Shown here piece after piece: positions 53,852 to 62,479 of a DNA stretch of 64,000 nt (positions are counted from its first letter, which is position 1; the number at the start of each line of letters is the position of its first letter). Made by a program: the position numbers and the translations under genes. The stretch is taken from NCBI RefSeq assembly GCF_000373645.1, contig NZ_KB892013.1, positions 412,722 to 476,721 on the forward strand. Direction: 5' to 3'. The notes under the pieces are model-generated. The model made no database searches. It was not told the origin of the DNA and worked only from the letters and a program-made list of their open reading frames with translations. The stretch is from Streptomyces sp. ATexAB-D23. Its GTDB lineage: Bacteria; Actinomycetota; Actinomycetes; Streptomycetales; Streptomycetaceae.

Positions 53852-53929
53852 GGACCGCACCCACTGCCGGTGCGGGCGGCGGACCCGTCGGAGCGGACCC
53901 CGCAGGCGTTCCTGTTCGCGCGGCGCTGA

Positions 53930-54508
53930 CTACGTGTCCTCGCCCTTGTGGCGCTGGTAGTAACGGGCCACCCGTGCGCGGTTGCCGCAGCGTGCGGCCG
54001 AGCACCAGCGGCGGCGTGGGTGGGCCGGCAGGAACAGCATCGTGCAGTCGTCCGCCTCGCACTCCCGGACCTTGCGGATGTCCGGGTCCGCGAGCAGGCC
54101 GGCCACCTCCGCGGCGAGCGCGGCGGCCACCCGTGATCCCAGGGTGCCCGGACGGCGGTCCTCGACCACGACCGCGTCGCCGTCCCAGGTGGCGTACCGG
54201 ACGGCGGGGGCGGCGAGCTGTGCGTCGTTGAGTCCGCGCAGGGCGGAGGCGGGCGGGCGCTCGCCGCGCCGGACCGCCGCGACGGCGGCCGCGGCATGCG
54301 TCCGGACCTCGCGCACCGCCGCGGCGTCGTCCGGCTCCACCGCCCCGGCTCCGGCGGCGGGCAGCCGTTCCCCCTCCAGCGCCAGCCAGGCCCGCAGGCC
54401 CGCCGCGTCGGCCAGATGGTCGGCCGGTGCGCCCTGCGCCGTGTACGGAAGCGTGTTCAGCAGGTCCAGGGCGAGCGGCTCGCCGGTCATGGGCTCGGAA
54501 CCATTCAT
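53930..54508 (-). CDS. CGNR zinc-finger transcriptional regulator
   Basis: 192 residues. The C-terminal zinc finger has C-x4-C (CEADDC) and CSAARCGNRARVARYYQRHK; the remainder is the ABATE stress-response domain opening LALDLLNTLP. It probably represses the divergent hydrolase gene and itself. ATG 54508; an ATG six codons later is possible. Confidence 0.88.
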   Translation of the reverse strand: MNGSEPMTGEPLALDLLNTLPYTAQGAPADHLADAAGLRAWLALEGERLPAAGAGAVEPDDAAAVREVRTHAAAAVAAVRRGERPPASALRGLNDAQLAAPAVRYATWDGDAVVVEDRRPGTLGSRVAAALAAEVAGLLADPDIRKVRECEADDCTMLFLPAHPRRRWCSAARCGNRARVARYYQRHKGEDT

Positions 54509-54512
54509 GCGA

Positions 54513-54578
54513 CTAATGCTAACTCAGCACCTTGACACATTAGCAATCCTCGCCGTAGAACTGCCCTAGAGCTAATGC
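54513..54578. promoter_or_regulatory. Divergent promoter with three CTAATG-type sites
   Basis: CTAATGC at 54513, its reverse form CATTAGC at 54538 and GCTAATGC at 54571. A -35 TTGACA (54532-54537) with TAGAAC 18 bases on (54556-54561) drives the hydrolase gene, the middle site starting directly after the -35. The repeated sites are the likely targets of the CGNR regulator. Confidence 0.6.
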
Positions 54579-54605
54579 ATCAAGTCGCCCAGGAGGCATG
54601 TGAAC

Positions 54606-55532
54606 ATGGCGCTCCACACCGTTCCCCAGATCCGCCACCGGCACGTCGAGGTCGACGGCGTCCGTGTCTTCTACCGCGAATCGGTCCCCGCCGGACCGCC
54701 GGGGGAAGCCCCGGTGCTGCTGTTGCTGCACGGCTTCCCGTCCGCCTCGCACCAGTTCCGCCGGCTGATGGATGCCCTCGGCTCGCACTATCGCCTGATC
54801 GCCCCGGACTACCCCGGCTTCGGCCACAGCGACGCCCCCACCTCCTCCACCGAGGGCGGGCCGTTCACGTACACCTTCGACCGGCTCGCCGACATCACCG
54901 AGGGCTTCGTCCGCCGGATCGGGCTGTCCCGCTTCGTGATGTACGTCTTCGACTTCGGCGCACCGGTCGGATTCCGGCTCGCCACCCGCCACCCGGAGTG
55001 GATCGCCGGTCTGGTCGTCCAGAACGCCAACGCCTACGAGGAAGGGCTGTCGGAGCAGGCTCGCGCGTTCATCGCGCTGCGCCCAAAGGAGCCCGGCGCC
55101 GCCGACACCGTGCGGTCGCTGCTGACGCCGTCCGCGACCCGCGCCCAGTACGAGGGCGGCACCGCCGATCCCGAACTGGTCGCGCCCGACGGCTGGACCC
55201 TGGACCAGCACTTCCTCGACCTGCCGGGCCGTACCCGGCCGCAGCTCGACCTCGCGTTCGACTACCACTCCAATGTCGCGCTCTATCCGCGGTGGCAGGA
55301 CTGGCTACGCACGCACACCCCGCCGGCGCTCGTCGTCTGGGGCACCGGCGACATGTTCTTCCCCGAGCCCGGTGCCCGCGCCTATCTGCGGGACCTCCCG
55401 GACGCCGAACTGCACCTCTTCGACACCGGGCACTTCGCCCTGGAGGACCGGCTGCCGCGGATCGCCCCGCTGATCGCCGGCTTCCTGGACCGCGTATGGC
55501 CGGCCGACCGCGACCAGGCCCCGGTGCGGTAA
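54606..55532 (+). CDS. Epoxide-hydrolase-like alpha/beta hydrolase
   Basis: 308 residues. HGFPSASHQF oxyanion loop, nucleophile Asp116 in YVFDFGAPVG (Asp, not Ser, as in epoxide hydrolases and haloalkane dehalogenases), and later acidic/His partners in GTGDMFFPE and DTGHFALED. It hydrolyses epoxides or related electrophiles; substrate unknown. ATG 54606 has AGGAGG nine bases upstream. Confidence 0.88.
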   Translation: MALHTVPQIRHRHVEVDGVRVFYRESVPAGPPGEAPVLLLLHGFPSASHQFRRLMDALGSHYRLIAPDYPGFGHSDAPTSSTEGGPFTYTFDRLADITEGFVRRIGLSRFVMYVFDFGAPVGFRLATRHPEWIAGLVVQNANAYEEGLSEQARAFIALRPKEPGAADTVRSLLTPSATRAQYEGGTADPELVAPDGWTLDQHFLDLPGRTRPQLDLAFDYHSNVALYPRWQDWLRTHTPPALVVWGTGDMFFPEPGARAYLRDLPDAELHLFDTGHFALEDRLPRIAPLIAGFLDRVWPADRDQAPVR

Positions 55533-55540
55533 TGTGAACG

Positions 55541-55640
55541 GCTGCGAAGGGGAGTAGCCCTGCAAACCGGTCGTCGACACACTGGAACCTCCGGGTTCCC
55601 GGTGGCCGGGCTCGTGGTTCACGGGTGGGCGAGACCTTCG
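55541..55640 (+). promoter_or_regulatory. yybP-ykoY manganese riboswitch
   Basis: The conserved core GAAGGGGAGTAGCC (55545-55558) and GGCGAGACCTTC (55627-55638) are both present. P1 pairs GAAGG with CCTTC, and a hairpin lies between. The element senses Mn2+ and switches on the downstream gene. Next to it is another hairpin, CGCCCAC / GTGGGCG (55653-55671), which may be the expression platform. Confidence 0.88.
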
Positions 55641-55765
55641 GTCAGGTATGACACGCCCACACCCCGTGGGCGGTGCCGTCATGCCGGGCCGAGTGGTCCT
55701 CCGAAACGCCCGAGCGGCACTTCGCGGAAGATCCGGGGCCCGGCTCGTACAGAAAGCCACCCGGA

Positions 55766-56350
55766 ATGCATCTCGACCTCTTGGCGATCATCACCGCTTT
55801 CGGGCTGATCTTCCTCGCCGAACTCCCCGACAAGACGATGTTCGCGTCGCTGGCCATGGGCACGCGGATGCGTCCGCTGTACGTCTGGTTCGGCACGTCG
55901 TCCGCGTTCATCGTCCATGTCGCCATCGCGGTGGGGGCGGGCGGGCTGATCGGTCTGCTGCCCGACTGGATCGTCAAACTGGTCTCGGCCTCCCTCTTCG
56001 CCTTCGGCGCCTTCATGCTGCTGCGGGCGGACGCGGGCGACGAGGACGACGACGCGGGCCCGAAGACGGTGACCGGGTTCTGGCCGGTGTACTCGACGGC
56101 GTTCACGGCGGTGTTCATCAGCGAGTGGGGTGACCTCACGCAGATCACCACCGCCAACCTGGCGGCGAGCAACGGCGCCTGGTCCGTCGCGATCGGCTCA
56201 GCCGCGGCCCTGATGTCCGTATCGGCGCTGGCGCTGCTCGCGGGCCGGTTCATCGCGAAGCGCGTACCGCTCAAGACCGTTCAGCGCATCGGCGGGCTGT
56301 GCATGCTGGGGCTGGCGATCTGGACGGTCGTCGAGATCTTCACCGGCTGA
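55766..56350 (+). CDS. TMEM165/GDT1-family manganese transporter
   Basis: 194 residues, six membrane helices in two repeats, each with the family Glu/Asp motif: LAELPDKTMF in the first and ISEWGDLTQI in the second (E-x-G-D-x-T in the typical form). Bacterial members export Mn2+. A yybP-ykoY riboswitch directly upstream supports Mn-dependent induction. ATG 55766; the upstream in-frame extension is leader sequence. Confidence 0.92.
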   Translation: MHLDLLAIITAFGLIFLAELPDKTMFASLAMGTRMRPLYVWFGTSSAFIVHVAIAVGAGGLIGLLPDWIVKLVSASLFAFGAFMLLRADAGDEDDDAGPKTVTGFWPVYSTAFTAVFISEWGDLTQITTANLAASNGAWSVAIGSAAALMSVSALALLAGRFIAKRVPLKTVQRIGGLCMLGLAIWTVVEIFTG

Positions 56351-56377
56351 CGGGAGACCGGGAACGGGCCGGCCGTA

Positions 56378-56416
56378 CGAAGGGGCCCCGCGCTCCCCCG
56401 GCGCGGGGCCCCTTCG
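56378..56416. terminator. Bidirectional terminator between the GDT1 gene and ogt
   Basis: Perfect 16-bp stem CGAAGGGGCCCCGCGC and its complement with a 7-base loop. The genes converge here. Confidence 0.9.
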
Positions 56417-56432
56417 CCGTGCGCGCACGGGC

Positions 56433-56933
56433 TCAGAACAGGGCCGGGGTGGTCTCCCCCGTGCCGTTCTCGAAGGCCAGCAGCCGTTGCTTGCGGTCCA
56501 GGCCGCCGCCGTAGCCGGTGAGACCGCCCGATGCCCCGATCACGCGGTGGCAGGGGACGATGATGCCGACCGGGTTCTTGCCGTTGGCCAGGCCGACCGC
56601 CCGGGAGGCGCCGGGTTTGCCGAGGTTCTCGGCGAGTTCCCCGTACGTACGGGTCTCGCCGTACGGGATGAGCCGGAGCTGCTCCCAGACGCTGCGCTGG
56701 AACGGTGTGCCGTCCAGGCGCAGCGGCAGGTCGAACTCGCTCAGGGTGCCGGCGAAGTAGGCGTCGAGCTGGCGGATCGCCTCGGTGAAGGGGCGCGGGT
56801 CCGGGTCCCCGAAGGTCTCCTCGGGGGGCCGGTGGCGCTGGCCGGTCATGTAGAGGCCGGCGAGGACGCCGTCGGTGGCGACGAGGGTCAGCGGGCCGTA
56901 GGGGCTGTCGGCCACGGTGTGCTGCCGGGTCAT
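56433..56933 (-). CDS. ogt: Methylated-DNA-protein-cysteine methyltransferase
   Basis: 166 residues. The alkyl-acceptor Cys128 is in PCHRVIG, with the HTH region [20 protein letters not shown] before it. It removes methyl groups from O6-methylguanine in a single-use reaction. ATG 56933 overlaps the ada-alkA stop by 4 bases, so the two are co-translated. Last gene of the adaptive-response operon. Confidence 0.94.
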   Translation of the reverse strand: MTRQHTVADSPYGPLTLVATDGVLAGLYMTGQRHRPPEETFGDPDPRPFTEAIRQLDAYFAGTLSEFDLPLRLDGTPFQRSVWEQLRLIPYGETRTYGELAENLGKPGASRAVGLANGKNPVGIIVPCHRVIGASGGLTGYGGGLDRKQRLLAFENGTGETTPALF

Positions 56934-58417
56934 GAGGTGCTTCCTTGGGCGGGGAGGTGGTTGATGGGGTGGTCGTCCACCGTCCACAGGTGCTGGACGG
57001 CGTACGCGCGCCAGGGGCGCCAGCCGGCCGCGCGGGCGGTGAGGGCGGCCGGCGTGGAGGGCAGGCCGAGGTGCTGGGCGGCCCGCCTGATGCCGAGGTC
57101 CGTCGGCAGGAACGCGTCCGGGTCACCGAGCGCGCGCATCGCGATGACCTCGACGGTCCAGGGGCCGAATCCGGGCAGCGCGGCCAGCTCGGCCCGCGCC
57201 CGCTCCCAGTCGGAGTCGGGGCCGAGGCGCAGCGAACCGTCCGCCAGGGCCCCGACGAGGGTGGTCAGCGTGCGGCGGCGGCTGCGTGGCAGGGCCAGTC
57301 GCTCGGGGTCGAGGCCGGCCAGGGCCGCCGGGTCCGGGAAGAGGTGGGTGAGCCCGCCCTCCGGGTCGTCCACAGGCGTGCCGTGTGCGGTGACCAGCCG
57401 GGCGGCGTGGGTGCGGGCGGCGGCCGTGGACACCTGCTGGCCGAGCACGGCCCGTACGGCGAACTCCGCGCCGTCCACGGTCCTCGGCACCCGGCGGCCC
57501 GGGGCCGCACCGACCAGCGGGGCGAGCAGGGGGTCGGCGCACAGCTGCCCGTCCACGGCGACCGGGTCGGCGTCGAGGTCGAGGAGCCAGCGGCACCGGC
57601 TGATGGCGAGGGTCAGGTCGCGCGGGTCGGTGAGCGAGAGGCGGCAGGCGATGTGGTCGGGGCGCGGGGCGAGGGCGACGATGCCGTGGCCGTGCGGCAG
57701 GGCGAGGGTGCGCCGGTAGGCGCCGGCACGCCACTCCTCGACGCCCGGGACGGCGGTCGCGGCGAGATGGCCGAAGAGGTTGCCGGGGTTGAGCGGGGCC
57801 CGGTAGGGGAGCCGTAGCTCGATGACGCCGGGGGTGGCGGGCGCCCGCAGCGACCGGGCGGCCCGGCTGCGCAGCTCCCCCGGTGCGAGGGCGAAGACCT
57901 CGCGGACGGTCTCGTTGAAGGTGCGGACGGAGGCGAACCCGGCGGCGAAGGCCACCTCGGCCATGGGCAGCCCGGTCGTCTCGATCAGTACCCGCGCGGT
58001 CTGCGCCCGCTGCGCCCGCGCCAGTGCGAGCGGGCCCGCGCCCAGCTCGGCGAGGAGCTGGCGTTCGATCTGCCGGGGCGAGTACCCGAGCCGGGCGGCG
58101 AGCCCCGGTACGCCTTCCCGGTCGACCACGCCGTCCCGGATCAGCCGCATCGCCCGTGCCACGGAGTCGGCCCGCGCGTTCCACTCGGGCGACCCCGGGC
58201 TGGTGTCGGGCCGGCACCGCTTGCAGGCCCGGAACCCTGCCTGCTGACAGGCGGCCGCACTCGGGTAGAACGTCATGTTCTCGGCCTTGGGCGGCACGAC
58301 GGGGCAGCTCGGGCGGCAGTAGATCCGGGTGGTCAGGACGGCCGTGAAGAACCAGCCGTCGAAGCGGGCGTCCTTGGACCGGACCGCCCGGACGCAGCGC
58401 TCGGTGTCGGTGTGCAT
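56930..58417 (-). CDS. ada: Ada-AlkA fusion: methyl-phosphotriester sensor and 3-methyladenine glycosylase
   Basis: 495 residues. N-terminal Ada zinc-binding domain (Cys34, Cys38, Cys65, Cys68; Cys34 corresponds to the methyl-accepting Cys38 of E. coli Ada), AraC-type HTH (about 85-185), then an AlkA-like domain (about 205-495) with Hh[21 protein letters not shown] and catalytic Asp in [11 protein letters not shown]. The Ada half senses methyl phosphotriesters and activates transcription; the AlkA half removes alkylated bases. ATG 58417 lacks an obvious Shine-Dalgarno. Followed by ogt, and divergent from tetR-aidB. Confidence 0.94.
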   Translation of the reverse strand: MHTDTERCVRAVRSKDARFDGWFFTAVLTTRIYCRPSCPVVPPKAENMTFYPSAAACQQAGFRACKRCRPDTSPGSPEWNARADSVARAMRLIRDGVVDREGVPGLAARLGYSPRQIERQLLAELGAGPLALARAQRAQTARVLIETTGLPMAEVAFAAGFASVRTFNETVREVFALAPGELRSRAARSLRAPATPGVIELRLPYRAPLNPGNLFGHLAATAVPGVEEWRAGAYRRTLALPHGHGIVALAPRPDHIACRLSLTDPRDLTLAISRCRWLLDLDADPVAVDGQLCADPLLAPLVGAAPGRRVPRTVDGAEFAVRAVLGQQVSTAAARTHAARLVTAHGTPVDDPEGGLTHLFPDPAALAGLDPERLALPRSRRRTLTTLVGALADGSLRLGPDSDWERARAELAALPGFGPWTVEVIAMRALGDPDAFLPTDLGIRRAAQHLGLPSTPAALTARAAGWRPWRAYAVQHLWTVDDHPINHLPAQGSTS

Positions 58418-58523
58418 GGTTCAAGGATGGTCCATGGGCGGGGCCCGGGGCTGGCGGAAATCCGACATGGGCGTCCGGCTGCCTGGGCCTGCGCGCACCC
58501 CGGCCCGGTCCAGGGGCACGGAC

Positions 58524-58593
58524 GGCGACGGGACCACGGCGCGAACATCTGAATGGTGGCCACGGGACCATGGCGCAAACATCTGAATGGTGG
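58524..58593. repeat. 34-bp tandem repeat in the divergent ada / tetR control region
   Basis: Two copies of a 34-bp unit (58524-58557 and 58558-58591), aligned over 32 of their bases as ACGGGACCAYGGCGCRAAC then ATCTGAATGGTGG, with two substitutions. The unit contains a short AAT-rich core and a GCGCRAAC step resembling the A and B boxes of the E. coli Ada site only loosely. The likely function is a duplicated operator for Ada, the TetR protein, or both. Confidence 0.75.
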
Positions 58594-58605
58594 TTCACTT
58601 CTTTC

Positions 58606-59226
58606 ATGGCCTACCGCAAGACACCGGCCGAGATCAGCCGGCTCGAAGCCGCCAGGGAGCACCTCGTCGCCCGTGCCACCTCCGTGGTCACGGAGGTGGG
58701 CTGGTCGCAGGCGTCCGTGACCGCCGTCGCCGACGCGGCCGGCATCGCGGCCGGCTCCGTCTACCAGCACTTCGCGTCCAAGACCGCGCTGGCCGTCGAG
58801 GTGTTCCGGCGCGCCGCCGGGCGCGAGGTGGAGGTCCTGGGCGAGGTGCTGCGCGAACCGGGCACCCCGGTCGAGCGGCTGGCCAGGGGCGTCGAGGTCT
58901 TCGCCCGGCGCGCGCTGGAGAACCGCGGACTGGCCTACGCGCTGCTCGCCGCCCCCGCCGATCCGGCGGTCGGCGCGGAACGCCTCGACTACCGGCGCCG
59001 CTACCGGGCCCTGTTCGCCGAAGTCGTCCACGAGGGCATCGGGGACGGCCTGCTGCCCGCGCAGAACGGCGAGATCACCGCGGCCGCGCTCACCGGGGCG
59101 GTCGGCGAGGTCCTGGTCGACCCGCTCGGCGCCGGTGACGAGAGGGCCACCGAAGCACTCCTGACCGAGCTCGTCGCCATGGCCCTGCGCTGCGCGGGCG
59201 CCCCGCCCGCGGCTCCACGCCCGTGA
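58606..59226 (+). CDS. TetR-family regulator (alkylation locus)
   Basis: 206 residues. HTH in the first 55 (SVTAVADAAGIAAGSVYQHF), then a helical ligand domain. It immediately precedes aidB and overlaps nothing; the aidB start lies 36 bases after the stop. ATG 58606 is preferred; an ATG 12 codons earlier lies inside the repeat. It may control aidB and itself, possibly sensing an acyl-CoA or electrophile. Confidence 0.86.
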   Translation: MAYRKTPAEISRLEAAREHLVARATSVVTEVGWSQASVTAVADAAGIAAGSVYQHFASKTALAVEVFRRAAGREVEVLGEVLREPGTPVERLARGVEVFARRALENRGLAYALLAAPADPAVGAERLDYRRRYRALFAEVVHEGIGDGLLPAQNGEITAAALTGAVGEVLVDPLGAGDERATEALLTELVAMALRCAGAPPAAPRP

Positions 59227-59261
59227 CCGATTCGCGTACCCCTTCCACCCGGAGGTTTCCC

Positions 59262-60920
59262 GTGCAGACGACCGCCGCCCCGCACAGCAACCCGACCGCC
59301 GAGACCCACGAAGTGACCAATCAGCCGCCGCCGTTGACCGGACACAACGTGGCCGACGACGCCGTCCTGCTGGAGGGGCTGCGCCGCGAGGGGGCCGCGT
59401 GGCACACCGAGGACCTGCACCGCCTGGGCCGGCTCGTCGGCGGTGCGCAGGCCCAGGAGTGGGCCGAGCAGGCCAACCTCAACGAGCCCGTGCTGCGCAC
59501 CCACGACCGCTACGGCCACCGCGTGGACGAGGTCGACTTCCACCCCGCCTACCACCACCTGATGGACACCTCGGTGAGCGCCGGCCTGGCCGGTGCCGCG
59601 TGGGCGGACGAGCGCCCCGGCGCGCATGTGGCACGGGCGGCCGGCTTCATGGTGATGTCGGCCCTGGAGGCGGGCCACCTGTGCCCCATCTCCATGACCT
59701 ACGCCGTCGTCCCGGCCCTGCGACGCGCCCCGGAGCTGGCCGCCACGTACGAGCCGCTGCTCACCAGCCGGATGTACGAGCCGGGCCTGCGCACCCCCAC
59801 CGGCAAGGCGGGGCTGCTCGCCGGGATGGGCATGACGGAGAAGCAGGGCGGCACCGATGTGCGCGCCAACACCACGACGGCCGCCGAGGCCGGGGACGGG
59901 ACCTGGCGGCTGCGCGGGCACAAGTGGTTCACCAGCGCCCCCATGAACGACCTCTTCCTGGTGCTCGCCCAGGCGCCGGGCGGGCTCTCCTGCTTCCTCG
60001 TACCGCGTGTCCTGCCCGACGGCAGCCGCAACACCTTCCGCATCCAGCGGCTCAAGGACAAGCTCGGCAACCGTTCCAACGCCAGCAGCGAGCCCGAGTT
60101 CGACGACACCGTGGCCTGGCTCGTGGGCCCCGAGGGCAAGGGCGTGCGCACCATCATCGACATGGTGACGATGACGCGGCTGGACTGCGTGCTCGGCTCG
60201 GCCGCCGGTATCCGGGCCGCGCTCGCCCAGGCGGCCCACCACGCCCGCCACCGCTCGGTGTTCGGCGCCGCGCTGATCGACCAGCCGCTGATGCGCAATG
60301 TGCTCGGCGACCTCGCGGTGGAGTCCGAGGCCGCCACCACGCTCGGGCTGCGGCTGGCCGGTGCCGCCGACCGGGCGCAGCGGGGCGACGCCGGGGAACG
60401 CGCGTTCCTGCGGCTGGCGACGGCCGTGGCCAAGTACTGGGTGTGCAAGCGGCAGCCGGTGGCCGTGGCGGAGGCGCTGGAGTGCCTCGGCGGCAACGGG
60501 TACGTCGAGGACTCGGGGATGCCCCGGATGTACCGGGAGGCGCCGCTCAACGGCATCTGGGAGGGGTCGGGCAATGTGAACGCCCTGGACCTGCTGCGGG
60601 CGCTGGCCCGCGAGCCGGAGTCCCTCGACGCCTTCCGGGCCGAGATCGAGGCCGCCTCGGGGGCGGACCGCCGGCTCGACACGGCCTGGCAGGAGCTGCG
60701 CGGTGAGCTGGTACTCACCGAGGACGCCCCGCTGCGGGCCCGTCGGCTCATCGAGCGGGCGGCGCTGGTGCTCCAGGGCTCGCTGCTGGTCCGGCACGCG
60801 CCGGCGGCCGTCGCGGACGCGTTCTGCGCCTCGCGGCTGGCCGGTGACCGGGGGCTCGCCTTCGGCACCCTCGCACCGGGCACCGACTTCGCCGGGCTGC
60901 TGGAGCGCCTGCCCGCCTGA
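59262..60920 (+). CDS. aidB: AidB-like acyl-CoA-dehydrogenase-family alkylation-response protein
   Basis: 552 residues, flavoprotein fold. It matches E. coli AidB closely at FHPAYHHLM, LCPISMTYAV, LLAGMGMTEKQGGTDVRANT, RLKDKLGNRSNASSE and YREAPLNGIWEGSGN. AidB is induced by alkylating agents; a direct repair or nitrosoguanidine-inactivation role has been proposed. GTG 59262 has GGAGG six bases upstream; an upstream GTG overlapping the tetR stop is less likely. Confidence 0.95.
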   Translation: MQTTAAPHSNPTAETHEVTNQPPPLTGHNVADDAVLLEGLRREGAAWHTEDLHRLGRLVGGAQAQEWAEQANLNEPVLRTHDRYGHRVDEVDFHPAYHHLMDTSVSAGLAGAAWADERPGAHVARAAGFMVMSALEAGHLCPISMTYAVVPALRRAPELAATYEPLLTSRMYEPGLRTPTGKAGLLAGMGMTEKQGGTDVRANTTTAAEAGDGTWRLRGHKWFTSAPMNDLFLVLAQAPGGLSCFLVPRVLPDGSRNTFRIQRLKDKLGNRSNASSEPEFDDTVAWLVGPEGKGVRTIIDMVTMTRLDCVLGSAAGIRAALAQAAHHARHRSVFGAALIDQPLMRNVLGDLAVESEAATTLGLRLAGAADRAQRGDAGERAFLRLATAVAKYWVCKRQPVAVAEALECLGGNGYVEDSGMPRMYREAPLNGIWEGSGNVNALDLLRALAREPESLDAFRAEIEAASGADRRLDTAWQELRGELVLTEDAPLRARRLIERAALVLQGSLLVRHAPAAVADAFCASRLAGDRGLAFGTLAPGTDFAGLLERLPA

Positions 60921-60959
60921 CCGGGAGCGCGGGCGCCCGTCCGGTCGCCGCCGATGTGG

Positions 60960-62393
60960 TCAGCGGCGGCCGGCGGGGCCCGTTTCCCGCAGCCGGCGCC
61001 AGACGGCCTTCGCGGCGTGGTGGCCGGACATGCCGTGCACACCCGGGCCCGGCGGGGTCGCCGACGAGCAGAGGAAGACCGCCGGGTGGGCGGTCGCGTA
61101 CGGGACGCGGGCGAGCTTGGGGCGGATCACCGTCTGGAGGCCCGCGAAGGCGCCGCAGGCGATGTCCCCGTCCACGTAGTTCGCGTTGCGCTCGGCGATC
61201 CGGGGCGGGCCCGCGACCGCGCGGGCGAGCACCACATCGCGGAAGCCGGGGGCGAACCGCTCCAGTTGGCGTTCGATGACCTCGGTGGCGTCGCCCTCCC
61301 AGCCGGCCGGGACATGTCCGTACACCCAGAAGACGTGCCTGCCCTCGGGGGCGCGGGTGGGGTCGACGAGGCTGGGCTGGGCGGTGATCAGGAACGGGAC
61401 GGCGGGGTCGCGGCCCTCGACCGCCGCGTGCAGGGCGGTGTCGATCTCGCCGGCCGTGGGCCCGATGTGTACGGTGCCGGCCCTGCGGGCCTCTTCCGCG
61501 GTCCACGGCACCGGCTCGGAGAGCGCATAGTCGATCTTGAAGCAGGAGGCGCCGTAGCGGTAGCCCTGGTAGGCGCGGCCGAGTCCGGCGATCCGGGCGA
61601 GGGCAGCCGGCGAGGTGTCGAAGACGTAGGCGCGGGCCGGCGGCAGTTCGTCCAGGCGCTTGACCTCCGTCCCGGTCCTGATGGTGCCGCCCTGCTCCCG
61701 CAGGTACGAGGCGAGGGCGTCGGAGATGGCCTGGGAGCCGCCGCGCGGCACCGGCCAGCCGTTCTCGTGTGCGGCCAGCGCGAAGAGCAGGGCGATGCCG
61801 CCGGTCGCGAGGCCGCTGGTGGGCGCGATGGCGTGGGCGGCGAGACCGGCGAACATCCCGCGCGCCTTCTCGCCCCGGAAGCGCCGGGACAGCAGGGTGG
61901 CGGGCTGGATCGCGTCGAGCCCGAAGCGCGCCCAGCGGTACGGGTCGCGGGGCAGCCCGTCCCACGGGGTGCGCAGGAAGTCCTGGGCGAGGGTGTCCCA
62001 GTGGCCGAGGTAGGGCGCGAGGAGGCGACGGTAGGCGCCCGCGTCCTCGGGGCCGAGCGCCATGGCCGTCTCCCCCACCGAACCGGAGAGCACGGCGGCC
62101 GAGCCGTCCGGGAAGGGGTGGGCGAGCGCCAGCTGCGGCTGGAGCCACTCCAGGCCGTGCCGGGCGAGCGGCATCGCCCGGAAGGCGGGCGAGCCTATGG
62201 CCAGGGGGTGGACGGCGGAGCAGGGGTCGTGCCGGAAGCCGGGGAGGGTCAGCTCCTCCGTACGGGCTCCGCCTCCGACCGCGGGTCCGGCCTCGAAGAC
62301 CTCCACGGCGAAGCCGCGTCGGGCCAGTTCGGCTGCGGCGGTCAGTCCGTTGGGGCCCGCGCCCACCACGACCGCATCGAGCATCGACGGCAC
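60960..62393 (-). CDS. CrtI/phytoene-desaturase-like FAD oxidoreductase
   Basis: 477 residues. N-terminal FAD-binding Rossmann loop [20 protein letters not shown] and C-terminal [17 protein letters not shown], both as in NAD(P)/FAD-dependent phytoene desaturase-type enzymes. The substrate is not deducible and no carotenoid genes are near. GTG 62393 follows AAAGGAG at seven bases; ATG three codons later is possible. Confidence 0.85.
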   Translation of the reverse strand: MPSMLDAVVVGAGPNGLTAAAELARRGFAVEVFEAGPAVGGGARTEELTLPGFRHDPCSAVHPLAIGSPAFRAMPLARHGLEWLQPQLALAHPFPDGSAAVLSGSVGETAMALGPEDAGAYRRLLAPYLGHWDTLAQDFLRTPWDGLPRDPYRWARFGLDAIQPATLLSRRFRGEKARGMFAGLAAHAIAPTSGLATGGIALLFALAAHENGWPVPRGGSQAISDALASYLREQGGTIRTGTEVKRLDELPPARAYVFDTSPAALARIAGLGRAYQGYRYGASCFKIDYALSEPVPWTAEEARRAGTVHIGPTAGEIDTALHAAVEGRDPAVPFLITAQPSLVDPTRAPEGRHVFWVYGHVPAGWEGDATEVIERQLERFAPGFRDVVLARAVAGPPRIAERNANYVDGDIACGAFAGLQTVIRPKLARVPYATAHPAVFLCSSATPPGPGVHGMSGHHAAKAVWRRLRETGPAGRR

Positions 62394-62479
62394 CTTCGGA
62401 CTCCTTTGTCAGCCGACGGTCGGAACACCCAGGATATTCGCAGGCGCCGGCGGACCGGGGGCGGGTAGCGTTCCGTCCG

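Noticed and set aside
52080-54062. 660-codon minus-strand frame across glycerate kinase and the NUDIX gene
   Set aside because: Arg/Gly/Pro-rich shadow frame; the glycerate kinase and NUDIX frames carry intact family motifs.
58541-58593. SOS box in the ada control region
   Set aside because: GAACATCTGAAT lacks the GTTC half; only the Ada/TetR explanation remains.
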